Shown: positions 1 through 11,998 of the stretch, piece by piece | How positions within the stretch are numbered: the stretch's first letter is position 1 | Layout of the letters: every line of letters begins with the position of its first letter | Source of the DNA: Psilocybe azurescens | Taxonomy: Eukaryota; Basidiomycota; Agaricomycetes; Agaricales; Agrocybaceae | Length of the DNA stretch: 64,000 bases | NCBI GenBank assembly: GCA_023853785.1 | Contig: JAJIRX010000993.1 | Coordinates: 1-64,000, forward strand | Direction of reading: 5' to 3' | Translations under genes and position numbers: made by a program | The notes under the pieces: generated by a model | The model's input: the letters and a program-made list of their open reading frames with translations, nothing else | Told to the model about the DNA's origin: nothing | Databases searched by the model: none

Positions 1-249
1 ACTGTCTTCAATGAATAAAAATACGCATCATGTTAAGGTAGAAAGGAACGGCAAGGCAGTGTGCGGTGTTATCAAAGCGGACGGAAAGTACAAATGTCGT
101 GTCCGACCCGAATCCGGCACGGCAGCATTCCGAAATCACAGGTGGGTTTAAAGCACCTTGATTCCATTGAGTCGCTGGCAAGAGTATTCTCCTTATATGA
201 GATACATTCATTCCATTACACACCAAAAAAGATAAAAGGTATTATTCAA

Positions 250-760
250 CTATTCGTAGATAATCCGGGCCTTGCCTTTGCCTTTGCCTTTGCCCTTGCC
301 CTTGCTTTTGCCCGATCTATCGTATTGCAGAGCACCAGTCGCGTCCTGCCCTGACTGTGCCATCACCGATCTTTCAATACCGACATCCCCATCCACTGCA
401 TTCGTGTCGGTATGCGCATTATCCCGATATTTTCTTTCAAATTCAATCAAAGCATTTTGCATGCGCTGGGACTCGTTAGCAAGACCCTTCTTGTGAAGGT
501 CCACTGCTTTCAGCTTAGCGACTTCGGCCAGATACAAGCGATTTGCCGCGTCCTTGTAGGAGGCTCCGAGCCGGTTCGTAGCCGCAATGACTTCGGCATG
601 AATATTGAGCGCTCCTCGTTACTCAAATCCTTATAAAGTGAGATTAATACTGACAAAATACTGATATGAGACTTACGGGATTTGGAGGAACCTTGATGTG
701 CTCCTCCGCAATTTCAACGAACGGCCGACTATGCACCTGAGAGCTCTAATGAAACCATAT
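250..760 (-). CDS. Hypothetical helical protein with Lys-Gly tail, probably partial
   Basis: The open frame at 250-537 starts MYLAEVAKLKAVDLHKKG, is rich in Ala, Leu, Lys and Glu as in an amphipathic helix or coiled coil, and ends in an alternating Lys-Gly tail. The same frame continues upstream to about 620 (NIHAEVIAATNRL), then meets a TAA. A plausible upstream exon (SSQVHSRPFVEIAEEH) ends at a GTAAGT donor near 675, with a short intron to about 630. I do not recognise the family. The Lys-Gly tail is encoded by a hexanucleotide repeat, so its length is probably unstable. The gene faces the Zn2Cys6-like gene and lies at the edge of the KDZ neighbourhood. The upstream exon is my inference. 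Confidence 0.4.
268..312. repeat. Hexanucleotide repeat (TTTGCC/CTTGCC)n
   Basis: About seven imperfect units of CTTGCC/TTTGCC run through the end of the minus-strand frame and encode alternating Lys-Gly. Confidence 0.85.
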
Positions 761-1273
761 ATACGTTAGCATCGGACTGAATCGACCCGGTCCCGGTCCC
801 GGAGCGAAGTGTATGTAAATACAGCATCAGAGCGGCACGGCATCGGAATGCCAACGGGGTGGGCCAAAGACATGTTGAACACAAATGTACTGACTTTGCG
901 TTCCGCTATGGTGGTCTCCATTTTTTTTTCACGATGTGCGTGAAAGGACTGGAGGAGATCGGGAAGAATAAATTGTGGGACAAGATATCCATCTTTCCTT
1001 TGTGCTGACTGGGGATCAGAGCATAGCCCTCTGGGACTGCAGATGTGTGTGTCTCGGGATTAGGCATGGTGGTTGAAAAGTAAGTCAGCGATCCGGACAC
1101 TGAGTGTTTAGGGGCTACGACGCGTGTGTGGCGGCAGTATTGACATCTATTTGGCAGGTTGATGTTTACCATCATTTTATTTTTGCGCTCTTCAATTACC
1201 GTAACTTCCTGTGCCGATCCGCCAATTTTCGCGTCCAGAACCCGCCTCCCGCTTATCACTTTCAAGACAAAAC

Positions 1274-3971
1274 ATGTCCAACAACACGATCTTCGCAAAT
1301 TCCGATAGCCTAATCGGCGCTATGTTGCACCTCGACGATTTGTTCCAGAAAGGCGCAAACAACGGCAATATCGTGGAGGTTCTGAAATCACAGAAGAAAG
1401 GTTTGGTAAGTACATTTGCGCATTGGCGACCAATATTTTGACCAAAGATATAGAGAAATGTATTGACGGCCAAAGAGGACGGTCTTTTCAAGGAGACATT
1501 TGCTGCCCATGGCAGCCTCTTACTTCCTGGACTCCGTTGTACGATTACTACAGCGTGTTCAAGAACCCAGATTTCAACCCGGCGGAATTTGCGGCAAAAT
1601 ACAAGAAAAGTTGCGCTGAACAGAGGGAACTGCACACGACAACCGCACGCGCAGAAGGGAGTGACGCCGGAGGCGGCAAGGAGAGTGATAAGAGAGAGGA
1701 GGAAACAGTTCGGTCAGGCGAGATAACTCAAGGAGGAGCGGGAGTTGGGAAGGATCGGGGCTCAGCGAGACAGGACGTCGGACTGGGCACGGATACGGAA
1801 AGAGGGTGAGTCGCGAGATGGCAGGTCCGGCTGCCGTCCCGTCCCGGTCCAGGGTCGCCCTCGCCCTCGACCTCGCCCTCGCGCCACGCAGGTAATGCAA
1901 ATAAATACCAACCCAGTCAAAGCCATGGCACATGGGCCAGGACCGCAGGAGGCCTCAGGATCAAAGGGCGACCACAGCTCCAGAAAATGTCTGGGTCAAA
2001 GCCCGAGCAAAACCCGAAGCCCACACAGGTCCGGGATGCTATCCCGGACCTGTCAACCGGTATGGGTCATCACTTACTAGCGTTGCAGATGTTTGATGTG
2101 CCCGAACCAGCGTCGACACATACATTCCACCACATGGCGCCCCGCCTCCTCCAACGACCTCCCAACGAATCCGTCCCCCTCCATCGAGCTGTCCAGGATG
2201 ACGATCACACCGCAAGCAAAAAGGCATTGCGAGCGCTTCATCCAGTGGCAGAGGACGCGGAAATGGACAACATCACGGACTCCGATCGGCACAATCGTTC
2301 CGCGCGCAACAAGCCGGCAACGGACACGGCCCTAGCGAAAAAGCGCAAGAGGTCCGCCGAGCCAGTGGACGGCGGCGACAAAGACGATGATGCGAAGGTG
2401 AAGGCGAAAAGCGAAGAAGAATCTACCGAGGGCGATGGCGGCGATGATGACGACGATCCTCGTTTCACAAAGGCGCTCCCTGGATCCCGAAGACAGATCG
2501 GCACGGCAAACCGGCCAACGCGTCCGGCCCCCAAACGCTCTAATCGCGCCTACGCGGTGACGTGCCTGCGGTGCAAGAGGAAAAAACTGGAATGCGTGCA
2601 GGTAGAAGGTCGTAAGAGCGGTGGGACATGTTATTACTGCGCTCTGTCTCATATGGCATGTCGGACGGAAGACGACAAAGTAAGGAAGGGAAGGGGAAGG
2701 GGAAGGGAAGGGGAAGGAAGGGAAGGGAAGGGAAGGCAACGAAAGCGGAAGGGAAGGCGACTGCGCAAATGCCGGCCGCAAAGAGGGCAAGGATGGATGA
2801 AATGTCTGGGAGGCGCTTTCAACCCGGCCTTGGCGGGTAAGTGATTTTTTTTTCGTATACCAGTGATAAAGCTAAATAGTATTCAGATATCACTTTGGAG
2901 GACATTGAGCGCTGGAGAGCTTTGGACGAAATTGTCCCGCGGCTGGAAGATAGGATAGAGAAGTTGGAGGAGGTGGTGGCCGGTCAAAAAGGGCGATGGA
3001 CAAGGCTCGTGAGCAGCTCCGCAAAAACACAGAGGTCATCCAAAAATTCGACTGACGAAATGAGGACCTATGCAATGCGGTCGCTGATCTGGAGGGTTGT
3101 GTAGCCAGGCTACAAAGACAACCTCCTTCGGCTCGGACTGCATCGACCTCAAGTGCCGCCATTTCGGGCTCTGGAACAATTGCCGATGGCGCGGAGACCG
3201 CTGTCCCTACCACGCGCCCTCGTTCGCCGCCGATCGCTACGCCAGCACCTCACAACGTCGAGCACGATTCAGCGGCACACCAAGCAGAGGTAGAATCGTC
3301 GGAAGGATCAACCGCAAATATTGCCGCTTCCGCGCCGGTGTCCGCGCGGCTTCCGCCCCTCATTCCCGCGATCCCTCTCGTCCCGCGCAATCACCCACTG
3401 TTGCAACGGACATCGCTGCCGCCTCCCACATTTCTTCCGGGCCACATGTTCCCCGCATCCGTCACTCGGCACAGAACCCTGACTCGTACCTTCACACGTA
3501 AGTTCGATCCCAACCGTCCAAGTCATGGCTGTATTTATCACAATGTCACTGGCGCCGTCATTTGGCGCTACAATTCAGGTCCCTCTACCGTGGCCACTCC
3601 AGCAATCGAGGACGTCGACATGAAGCAACAACAAGCTTCACTGCTGGCAGCGACATCGGCGAGCGACCAAATGCAAGCGGAGGGCGATCTGCAGCTGGAG
3701 TCTCCCCTCGTGCACAACGGAGCACACCAACACAGTCGTCCTGCAAGTTCACAGCCGCCGGCTTCCAGTGGCGACCTCCAGCTCTGAGGGCTATCGCTCT
3801 CGGCCCCCATATGTGTCCGGCTTCGGCGCTGACTCCGCCCCATCTACGTCTACCAGCAATTCTCAGCCCGTGGTAGTTATCATGAGGAGGCCCACGCCCG
3901 GTGAGCCCCTCTTAACCATCGGCAGCGGCTTGGTCGACCACGACACGGAAGATGAGATGGATGATGAGTAG
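1274..3971 (+). CDS. Zn2Cys6-like zinc-cluster protein, multi-exon
   Basis: The likely start is ATG 1274 (MSNNTIFANSDSL), followed by a GTAAGT donor near 1406. A later exon reads through YDYYSVFKNPDFNPAEF. The key block is near 2560-2665: CLRCKRKKLEC, eleven residues, then CYYCALSHMAC. This is Cys-x2-Cys-x6-Cys, x11, Cys-x2-Cys-x6-Cys, the spacing of a fungal Zn2Cys6 binuclear cluster, with the expected basic residues between cysteines 2 and 3. It is preceded by an acidic stretch rich in Asp and Glu. It is followed by a heptad-like helix at 2895-2970 (RLEDRIEKLEEVV), as in dimerising zinc-cluster factors. The frame ends at 3971 in an acidic tail. Zinc-cluster factors bind DNA in the nucleus. 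No fungal-TF middle homology domain is visible, so a transposon-associated DNA-binding role fits as well as a host regulator. Internal exon borders are not resolved. Confidence 0.6.
2672..2752. repeat. Purine-rich low-complexity tract (GGAAG)n
   Basis: A run of GGAAGG/GGGAAG units directly follows the zinc cluster. It may be intronic or may encode a basic Gly-Arg-Lys linker. Confidence 0.8.
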
Positions 3972-4359
3972 TCCGACACTTTGTGAATTTGTTCTTTGGG
4001 ACGTTTTCTGCTGTCACGTTTGTTTCGGACATCATATATGCTCTCGGTGTGGTTTCATTTGGGACGCATGCGGGCGGTTTTTTTGTTATATATCACACAT
4101 GTACATGCTCTCTAATTTTGTTTGTCAAATATAACAATATTTTCTTGTGCCCATCTGAAATGTGAGAGTGCATACTGTTATTCCCGCACTCTATGTATGC
4201 GTTTGCGTGGGCCATTGACCCGCAATTTGTAGGATTCAGATTCTAGTAATGCCAATGTATCTGAAGTCCGGACTGTCCTCTTCGCAGAAGTGGCAGCAGG
4301 CAATCTGTTCAAGTCCTCAGTGCTGAGACCAATCGCGGTGGTCATTACACTACCGTGCA

Positions 4360-4572
4360 ATTCTTGTTGGAAAAGTCGTTGTGTAGGTGTTTCAGAGGAG
4401 ATTTGAGGTGCAACATCGGCATTGGCCCCGGAGTCTGCCCGGACGACCACGCCAGACTCCGATGTTAACAGGTAAGTCTTCATTGTGAGGCGCCAATTCT
4501 TGCTGGCAAAGTCGTTGTGTAGGTATTTACGCTGAGGTGCATGGGGTCCGATATCGGCACCGGATCCGCGCG
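4360..4572. repeat. Imperfect direct repeat with internal hairpin
   Basis: The phrase AAAGTCGTTGTGTAGGT occurs near 4370 and again near 4508, with similar flanks. Between them, CGGAGTCTG and CAGACTCCG near 4428-4461 can form a stem with a loop of about 15 nt. The region separates the Zn2Cys6-like gene from the minus-strand orphan. Its function is unknown. Confidence 0.5.
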
Positions 4573-4771
4573 ATTGACGATTTGCCGATAACGTTGAATA
4601 AGTCAAACATTTGAACTTCTGTGGAAACGGATGAAGATTAAATGGTCGCAAAGTTTTCGACTTTCTTTTTTTCTTGGGGTTCGATTTGAGACGTGATATG
4701 CATCAATGGGGAGTTACCATTGTCTGCATCCAGTGTCACTCTGTGTTGATCATAGTCCTGACCGGGACGAA

Positions 4772-5697
4772 TTACGCGGCAATGTTGTTCGAAAAGGCGT
4801 AGGTATTGTCATTTAAATGCGGCAAGAAGGCTTGGGTCTGCGCATTCTGAAGCTGGTAGTTGTTGGAGTGGTTGTTACCAAACATTGTCTGACTGTTGTA
4901 AAACATGTTTTGGCTGTCACTGAAACTTCTGATATACGCCATGTCATCAAGTCCGTCATCAGGATGCGGCATTCAGAGGTCCCAGTGTTTTTGGCATTGG
5001 ATGGCCCAGCGGCAAAGGATGTCGCGACTGTTAAGGCTGGCATTGTAGCTTAAGTCAGGGTAAGGTCCCACATTGGTGCCCCAGTCCCATGAATTCAGAT
5101 GTTACGTGCCCATCATGGACATGCGTTGAAGGCGGATAGCCTGTGGCAAATGAAGGAGTGTGGCTGGTGCAGCTAAAAACTCCGGAGCCCCTTGATCAAT
5201 ATCGTTCGGAACTTCCGAGTCCGGTCCAATAGCCTTTTCTTTGCCTTTACTCGACAATGGGGCGTATGGGTGCCGGCATGTCCACATCGGAGTCGCGAGC
5301 GGGACTCATTTGCAAGAGAATATCTCCAATCCAAAAACATTTTGCCCATCCATATTCTGAGCTTTGCTTTTGCCTTTCTTTTGTTGGAATTTGTATGCTT
5401 TTTGTGCCTGAAGCCGGAACCGTGTAGGGATGGGACTCGGGGCGGACTCCTCTTGACCGCTCTCGTCCGGATAATGTGTACGGATAGGTTCGTAACCTTT
5501 TAGTTTGGCGTTGACCATTGAAAACAAAACACATGGTTTATGGGATGTGTTTTCCTGTCACCCAAAATGTGGTCTATCAGTGATATTATGTTGGGCAAAC
5601 TCAGGTCGCGAGGGTCTTTGATTGTGAATCCACTGTAGAAGATATTCCGGTAATACAAACTGGGCCTGATTTTCCTGTAGTTGTTTGTACGGGACAT
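4772..5697 (-). CDS. Exon-like minus-strand frames of an unrecognised protein
   Basis: Several open minus-strand pieces lie head to tail. One at 5500-5697 contains FTIKDPRDLSLPNIISLIDH, one at 5247-5534 is rich in Lys, Arg and Ser, and one at 4772-4972 is rich in Asn and Gln (NNHSNNYQLQNAQTQ) and ends AFSNNIAA. They may be the C-terminal exons of the orphan gene at 5760-7134 or a separate Asn/Gln-rich protein. Exon joins could not be fixed. No known domain was recognised. Confidence 0.3.
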
Positions 5698-5759
5698 GTT
5701 TGCTTCGGCCGTTCGTTGCCAGCTCTATTCATATTTTCAGTTCAGAAATGCTGGCTAAG

Positions 5760-7134
5760 CTATGAGGTGGACAAACTGTAATGTTTCACAAAGTATTTCC
5801 GAATCATCTCATCGAGTTCTTTCTTGACAGGCAGGTTGCCTGACTTTGTGTCCAATCTCTGGGGAAGGATAGGGAATCCATGCTGGTCGAATTGCAGATT
5901 GAGATCCTTGACATCATTGCCGGTGCCGTTCGGCGCCCATGGCATAGGTCCAGGGTTCAAGATCTTCTTCATTTTGGTTATATATTCCATCACATAGAGC
6001 TTCATTTGGTGCACCTGAGGCCTGTATTGACTTTCGAATAGTGGAGCATCAACCTCAATAAGTTCCGCCATCTGATCAACACTATAAAATTGTGAATAGA
6101 ATGAAAATGCCGATGCCGGGTGCGGGAGCCGGCTGGCAATTGGAGAAATTTGCTTACACCTGAACGACAAGCTTGCCTGACGTGTCTGTGTATGCCACAA
6201 ATGAAAGGATAGGACCCCCATTTAGTTCCAGTGACCCTTTGCCCTTTTGAGAACCCGTGAAATGGCTTTTTTGGCCAGCCTGTGCGATACTTTGATTGAG
6301 CCGGCCCACAAAGAAGCATAGCACTGACTGTTGTCTCCTGTCGTTGTCCTGATTTGCTGCAGACACAATCTGTGCACCTTGTCTATCTAGTTGTTCCAGC
6401 TGCAGTGCTGACATGCATTGCAGGATGTTTCCCAAAGCCTTCATACGAAAGTCAAACCAATTAGGTGTTTGAGTGGATGCGGAATTAAGTCCCATTAGAC
6501 TTGCGATCTCTGCAAAAACATCATCCTTGCGTGTCTGCCATAAAACTTCTGTTCTTTTCATTGCTGCCCCTGTAATTATTGTTTCTGCAACTTTGGCTCC
6601 ACGCCATGTGTTTTGCATCCAAGCGACTAGCTTCTATATAATGTTAACAGTCCCGAGAAGGCGCCCAAATGTATTTTTAGAACATTTAGACTTTAGCTTT
6701 CTGAATAGAATGAAACCTTGACGTACCCTTGCTTGCGTTCGTGAGTCTCCGATTTCATGACCTATACTGTCCCAGTACTGAAATATTGCAGGCAAAATGT
6801 ATGTCTTTGCCACACTTTTGCGTTCTTCCGCTGATTTTGATGCCAGATACCTTTCTTTATGGGCGTCAAGCACTTTCCGCTCTTCAGAATTATACACAAC
6901 TTGACGCCGATCTGGGCGCACGAGAAAATTGGGATTGACAGGGTTCGGGATTGGACCGATATCATCGTTCACATGCTCGGCATCCACATCATTGGAGGAT
7001 ATGTTTGGTGGGGCAGGAGGTTGTTCGATAGTTCGCGGAGTCCATATTCGCAACAGATGCACAGTAGGCGGAACAGTCAAGAGGCGTTTAAGGGAAGGTG
7101 TAATACAATGGAAATTTTCAAAATATAATATCAA
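5760..7134 (-). CDS. Agaricomycete orphan family protein, KDZ-neighbour, multi-exon
   Basis: Three minus-strand blocks read as one protein. 6634-7134 contains LDAHKERYLASKSAEERK and ILPAIFQYWDSIGHEIG. 6154-6618 contains AMKRTEVLWQTRKDDVF and a Leu/Gln-rich helix. 5760-6221 contains AELIEVDAPLFESQYRPQ and ILNPGPMPWAPNGTGNDV. Donor-like GTACGT follows the first block near 6725. The ILPAIFxYW style resembles an orphan family that, from memory, is widespread in Agaricomycete genomes and has no assigned function. The gene is divergent from the KDZ transposase, with starts only about 40-100 nt apart, so a shared intergenic promoter is possible. Confidence 0.5.
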
Positions 7135-7173
7135 ATAGAGTATCGGACATCAGTTAAACCCGGATAACCCATC

Positions 7174-10100
7174 ATGCGGTTATATGCGATAAATTTTCAT
7201 ATGCAATCTTTCAACAGACCTCTCTCTCTCTCTCTCAATGCCCTCTCAACGGCAAAAAACAAGAACGCGGCATGCAGAAATATATTGCGTGAAGGCGATG
7301 TGGAGGCTGCCGCCATTACATATGAAACTAGAAAAACTGTCACACGGAATGGGAGAGTCAAGACAAAAAGTATGCAGTCGCACTGGAACGTGAACAGACA
7401 GATCCTACTGCTGGGCCCTCTCCACCAATAGACGTGGTTCCAGATAATGAAGACAATCCATTTTACAGCATGGACTTGGAAATGGATGACTCTGTTGTAG
7501 AACCAAAAACGCGGAAGGTCAGACTGCTTTAAAGATATTCATTTAAGTCATGTTCTGACCAAATAAAAGACACAACGAGATTATATATTGCAGTTTGTGG
7601 ACAGAGTAGATGATTTGCTGGGGGCATTGCTCAGCCGGGAATCTCTCCGACCTGAGCTCTCTGAGTGCATTCATTGTGCTTCTAACCTCCGGGCGGTATG
7701 GCGATGTCAAGACTGCAGTATGCCTGCGATGCTATGCAGGTCTTGCATGCACGAGACACACCAAGATAATCCCATGCACAAAATTCAACGGTGGACCGGT
7801 TCCCATTTCCGCAAAGCCGAGCTTTGGGAAGTCGGAAGTTACCTTCTGATACCCCACCACGACGGCAATCCTCTTTGTTCAGCTCTAGAATTTCAGAGAA
7901 GATATTTGGAATCCATTGAGCAGCCCAAAGATGAGCAGGAGCAGGCAGAACTCTGGCAACAGGGTACAGAATTTGAGAACGCGGGACCGGGACCGGGACC
8001 GGAGTGGCATCAGCATCGGCATCGAATAATGCAAACAACACTGATACTCGCCAGCAGGAATCGGAGAATGCACCAGCCGACTATAATTGGAATGACCAAG
8101 AGTTTGAACACTATTTGCAATCGCTGCAAAATAATTCCGACGTGGTACAAGACAAAATGGTGCCGGATGAGGAGCCTGACGATGCAACAGAAGTCACCAA
8201 TGCCAAAGCCAATGTCCGTTTCATTCCCAACTATCTCGCAGCATTAAATGTCGGTGATGCCGACCCGACTACGGCCTTTACAGGGGCATTCCCACCGCCA
8301 ATGGTCTGAATAACTCGTATGTCCGTGTCGTTCACACAAACAGACTTCACCACTTGGCTATGGTTTCATGTTCATGCCGGGGCCTAACATTCTTCCACTT
8401 GACCTCATGGCCAACAGATTGATACCAACCAGCTTCTATCACGTCCGGACATTGTTTTCAGCTCAAATGCTTGATTTCTTCCGTCTTTCAAATCTTGAAC
8501 TCAAGGCATCGGCATATCAATTTTACAATCTATTGCGCCGTGTAACGAACCCAATTGCTCCCTCAAGTGTGGTCAATCTATACAACGAATTTCGCCGCAT
8601 GACACGTCTGTGGCGATGGATGAAGAAACTCAAATGGTCGGGATTTGCTGGTCACAATGGTAGAAGTGCGACGGAAGTCCGGAAAGGGGAACTTGCAAAT
8701 TACTGCCCAGCATGTCCACAAGTCAGGGGTGAACTTGCCGGACAATTGGAAAGATGACCCGAACCGCTGGGTGTATAAACGAATATTTGTTGCTGACGGA
8801 AATTTTAAGGCAGATCATGTTCGGACAGCAAAGCCGTTGCAGGATATATGGCTGTCTGAAGGAGGCGGGATGATTCTGTTGCGTGCAGAATATGATTCAT
8901 TCTTGAAATGTGCAATAGAAAGATTGACGGTAAGTTTCCGGCTCCGGTGCCGTTCCGTTCTGATCCCGACCCGGTTGACCCGTTCCATAGGGGGCGCACC
9001 TTGTGAGAACACATTTAAGGCTATCAAGAATGCTCTAATCGCTTCGTCTGCTTGCGACATTACTGACATTGTAGCATTTGCATGTGCCTGGCATGGATGC
9101 TTTGCCCCAAATTCCATGGCCGACCTATTCAAGGGAGAACAGCAAAAAAATGTGGATTTTTCATTTTTAATGGCCCTGGCCTCCACTATGGTACACCCGG
9201 ACCAAGGAGCAATGGTGATATATGACATTATTTGTCAATACTTTATTTACTTGCTGCTATGGATTGGGCACTTGCTTCCTCATGGCTTAAAGCTTGACCG
9301 AGCAATTGGTATGTTTCACGTCCATGCCCACAAAGACGAATGTTTTTTTTCCGTTACAGCGCCCACTTTCATCCCGGGCACGGCCACTGTATGCGGTGAA
9401 ATATTGGAATCACTATGGTCAAACTTGAATCCAATCTCCTGAGCGGCCCGGACAGCAACTCTTGCGCATCGGGCAGAGCTTCTCGATGATCATGCCTGCG
9501 ATTCAAATCATAAAAAGCTCTGGGTATCTGGAAGTATCTTTCCAAAGCGTTTTGTAGAAGCGAACTTACACAGAGAAAGGTTTCACAACTGCTTTATGAA
9601 AGTCAGTTCCGCAGCTGGGTCAGACACGGTTGAGATGTGGACAAAACAAATCCTGGATGCCGAAGCCCAGCGGCTGGATAATCCCAAGGCGATGGATGTA
9701 TATGCCGCCAAACGTCTGGCCGACATCGGGGCCGGGGGAAAATACATCTGGTGCTGCTTCCGCTCCGGCTCTGACCCGATCCGCTGTGGAATCTTGGTTG
9801 GACTTTGCGCTGCTATTGGAAGAAAAACAGTAAGCCGACATTCATTTCATGTGTAAGTTGCTAATCAATTTAACGGCCTGAAGGTTGGATATTCAAATTC
9901 GGGCACGGGCGCCCTAATTAACGAAGATCGCATTGACGACAGGAATAAAATGAACAAATTGCGAGAGGAATTGGCTGTGGAGATGACACAGCTGAGTCAC
10001 CTGCAAGACCTTGCAGGTGTCCTTCAAATTCTCCGGGCAGAGTGTTATTTCACCGGACCAGCCACTGGATATTTGGGAAGACGGAGATGACATCCCGACC

Positions 10101-11933
10101 CGACCCGTTGCCGCCGAACTCAACGACAATATTCACCTACATATACTATGTCTACCATCCAATGGTAATTGCAATGACAGCTATAATGATGTGGAACTTG
10201 GAGCACGTATCAAGCAAGCGACTGGTCACTTGGACCAAATTCGCGAACTCATTGCTGAGAAGTCCTTCTTGTATTCAAGCGTTTACAGAGATGCCCCCAA
10301 CAAAGGTGTCCGGACCCGGGCCCGGGCAACAATCAAGGCGGTGAATCACAAAATATCTTTTCATTCCCAGGTGTATACGCACTGCCGTGTCCAGCTAATC
10401 CGGCTGGGTGCGGACGATATGACTCTGCATAAACTACGTGTTCTAAAGAAGGAAGATGTTAGGGGAAGCACCATGATTTTGAATCCAAACCTTGCTGGCT
10501 CCACAACACTTTGACTATCTTGGATTTGGCATTCTGTTAGCCAGCGCCTTTTGCCCCGAATGCGCGGACAAAATGCCAACTCCGGGCGCCATGCCGAGTT
10601 CCGACGAAGATGCAGGCGACTTAGCCATGGAGGAAGAAACAGATCCTACGACCATTCTCGAATGTAAGACATTCATTTTATGTTGCGTTCCTCCATTCTC
10701 AATAGTAGTGACCAGCGGTTTTCATATTTTAGGGACCTATCCACAGATGTGATTTGAATAGGGCCTAAGGGTAATGAGATGCATTTCATTCTTTCATAAC
10801 AAGCCTAGCCTGATTATCATTACCAGTGGGCATTTCATTTCTTTCAATCCAGGTCTGGCTATCATTATTGTGGCCATTTCATTTTTTTCAATACAAACAG
10901 GCATTTCATTTCCTTGTGCCCTATTTCATTATCCCAGGATAAATACCAATATATTCCAATGCAGATGGGAATTTATTATATAAGATTACATAACACATAT
11001 GCATGACCTGTTAGTTGTCTCTATTTAATAGATATACCTTAGCTCTCTTCAAATTATGGCCTCAAATCAAAACATTATATAAAATATGATCTGGCCCCAT
11101 CCACCTGGGGTGGTGACATAAGGAAATGCTCAAATATATATTTTGTTACTATATATAGCAATGCAGGTTCTATCACATTAAATTCTCTAAGTTATGATAG
11201 CCAAATAAATAAATAAAATATATAGAAGTAATGAGATACCTTCACCTTTAGTTTATGAAAGTTCAAATTTGTAATATCCCCATGGGGATAAGATAATCCT
11301 AGAAGATTATGAAACCCTCAGCATTACAATTCAAGAAGTTATGATATTACAATGTTAATGAAATACTCAGAAATTATGAAAAATAATAATAGTCCCAAAG
11401 TAATGAGTTCCATAGATAATGAAATTCCTGATGATAGCCAGGCCAGGTTTGAAAGAAATGAAATGGCCACAATAATGATAGCCAGACTTGGATTGAAAGA
11501 AATGAAATGCCCACTAGTAATGATAGTCAGGCTAGGCTTGTTATGAAAGAATGAAATGCATCTCATTACCCTTAGGCCCTATTCAAATCACATTTGTGGA
11601 TAGATCCCTATAATATGAAAATGTTTGTCACTACCACTCCCATTCTGATTCCTAATAGTCAAACGTGTTCATTGGCTTCGCTTAAGAGCACAGTTTCAAA
11701 GATGGGATGAAGAGAAGACACTTGTTTCATATGAAATGCAGTGGACTGTGTCGTATTTTATCAACAAAAGCAGGTTGTGGAAATCGGCGGCAACGGCACC
11801 GGGACGGGATTCAGTTCCACTGCTGCCTGGAGTAGTTGCATACGCACACCGGCAGTCTGACTTGTGGCATCAATTGGCATTAATCGCTGACCAATCATTT
11901 CAACGATCAAACCCTAATTATAAATCAATGTAG
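7174..11933 (+). pseudogene. KDZ (Kyakuja-Dileera-Zisupton) family transposase, multi-exon, damaged
   Basis: The N-terminal exon holds an acidic tract near 7440-7510. From about 7594 follows a CxC2-type cysteine cluster: CIHC, CQDC and CRSC pairs with HETHQDNPMHKIQRW. The RNase H-like core follows: VVHTNRLHHL near 8330, an ADGNFK first-Asp block near 8800, CAWHGCFAPNSMADLFKGE near 9085, YDIICQY near 9220, and HVHAHKDEC with a GEILESLWSNLNP Glu block near 9320-9435. The C-terminal part carries GVRTRARATIKAV, LSWIW and RWDEEKTLVSYEMQWTV. KDZ transposases are cut-and-paste DNA transposases of fungi and other eukaryotes. Damage: frame changes near 8310, 8380, 8725, 9760 and 10540, and an in-frame TGA at 10512 just before LSWIW. 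A 48-nt intron (10664 to 11658 after removing the insert) carries a nested element. The copy is probably inactive unless some breaks are assembly errors. Confidence 0.88.
10700..11639. mobile_element. 940-bp non-autonomous DNA element with TIRs of about 180 bp, inside a KDZ intron
   Basis: The left end (from 10700) and the reverse complement of the right end (from 11639) match closely for about 180 bp, for example ATGTGATTTGAATAGGG and the repeated CATTTCATTTCTTTCAA. The ends read CAATAGTAGTGAC and GAGTGGTAGTGAC. They are flanked by a 7-bp direct repeat CCATTCT (10693-10699 and 11640-11646). Removing the element and one repeat copy restores a 48-nt GTAAGA...TAG intron with branch motif CTGAT. 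The interior is AT-rich and has no transposase. Ends beginning near (C)A(A/G)T(A/G) suggest a hAT-like family, but the 7-bp duplication is one short of the usual eight, so the family is not certain. Confidence 0.85.
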
Positions 11934-11998
11934 CAAAAATTTGATGACAACTATCTTGTTTTACAACCACCCACTCTCATTCATCTGACCCACTAGTT

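Noticed and set aside
906..1635. Minus-strand frames 906-1298 and 1192-1635
   Set aside because: They lie opposite the Zn2Cys6-like gene, show no domain and have no consistent splice structure.
8931..8991. Intron in the KDZ gene (GTAAGT ... CATAG)
   Set aside because: Its 61-nt length would shift the frame, whereas reading through keeps it. It may be a repeat insertion rather than an intron, so it was not annotated as one.
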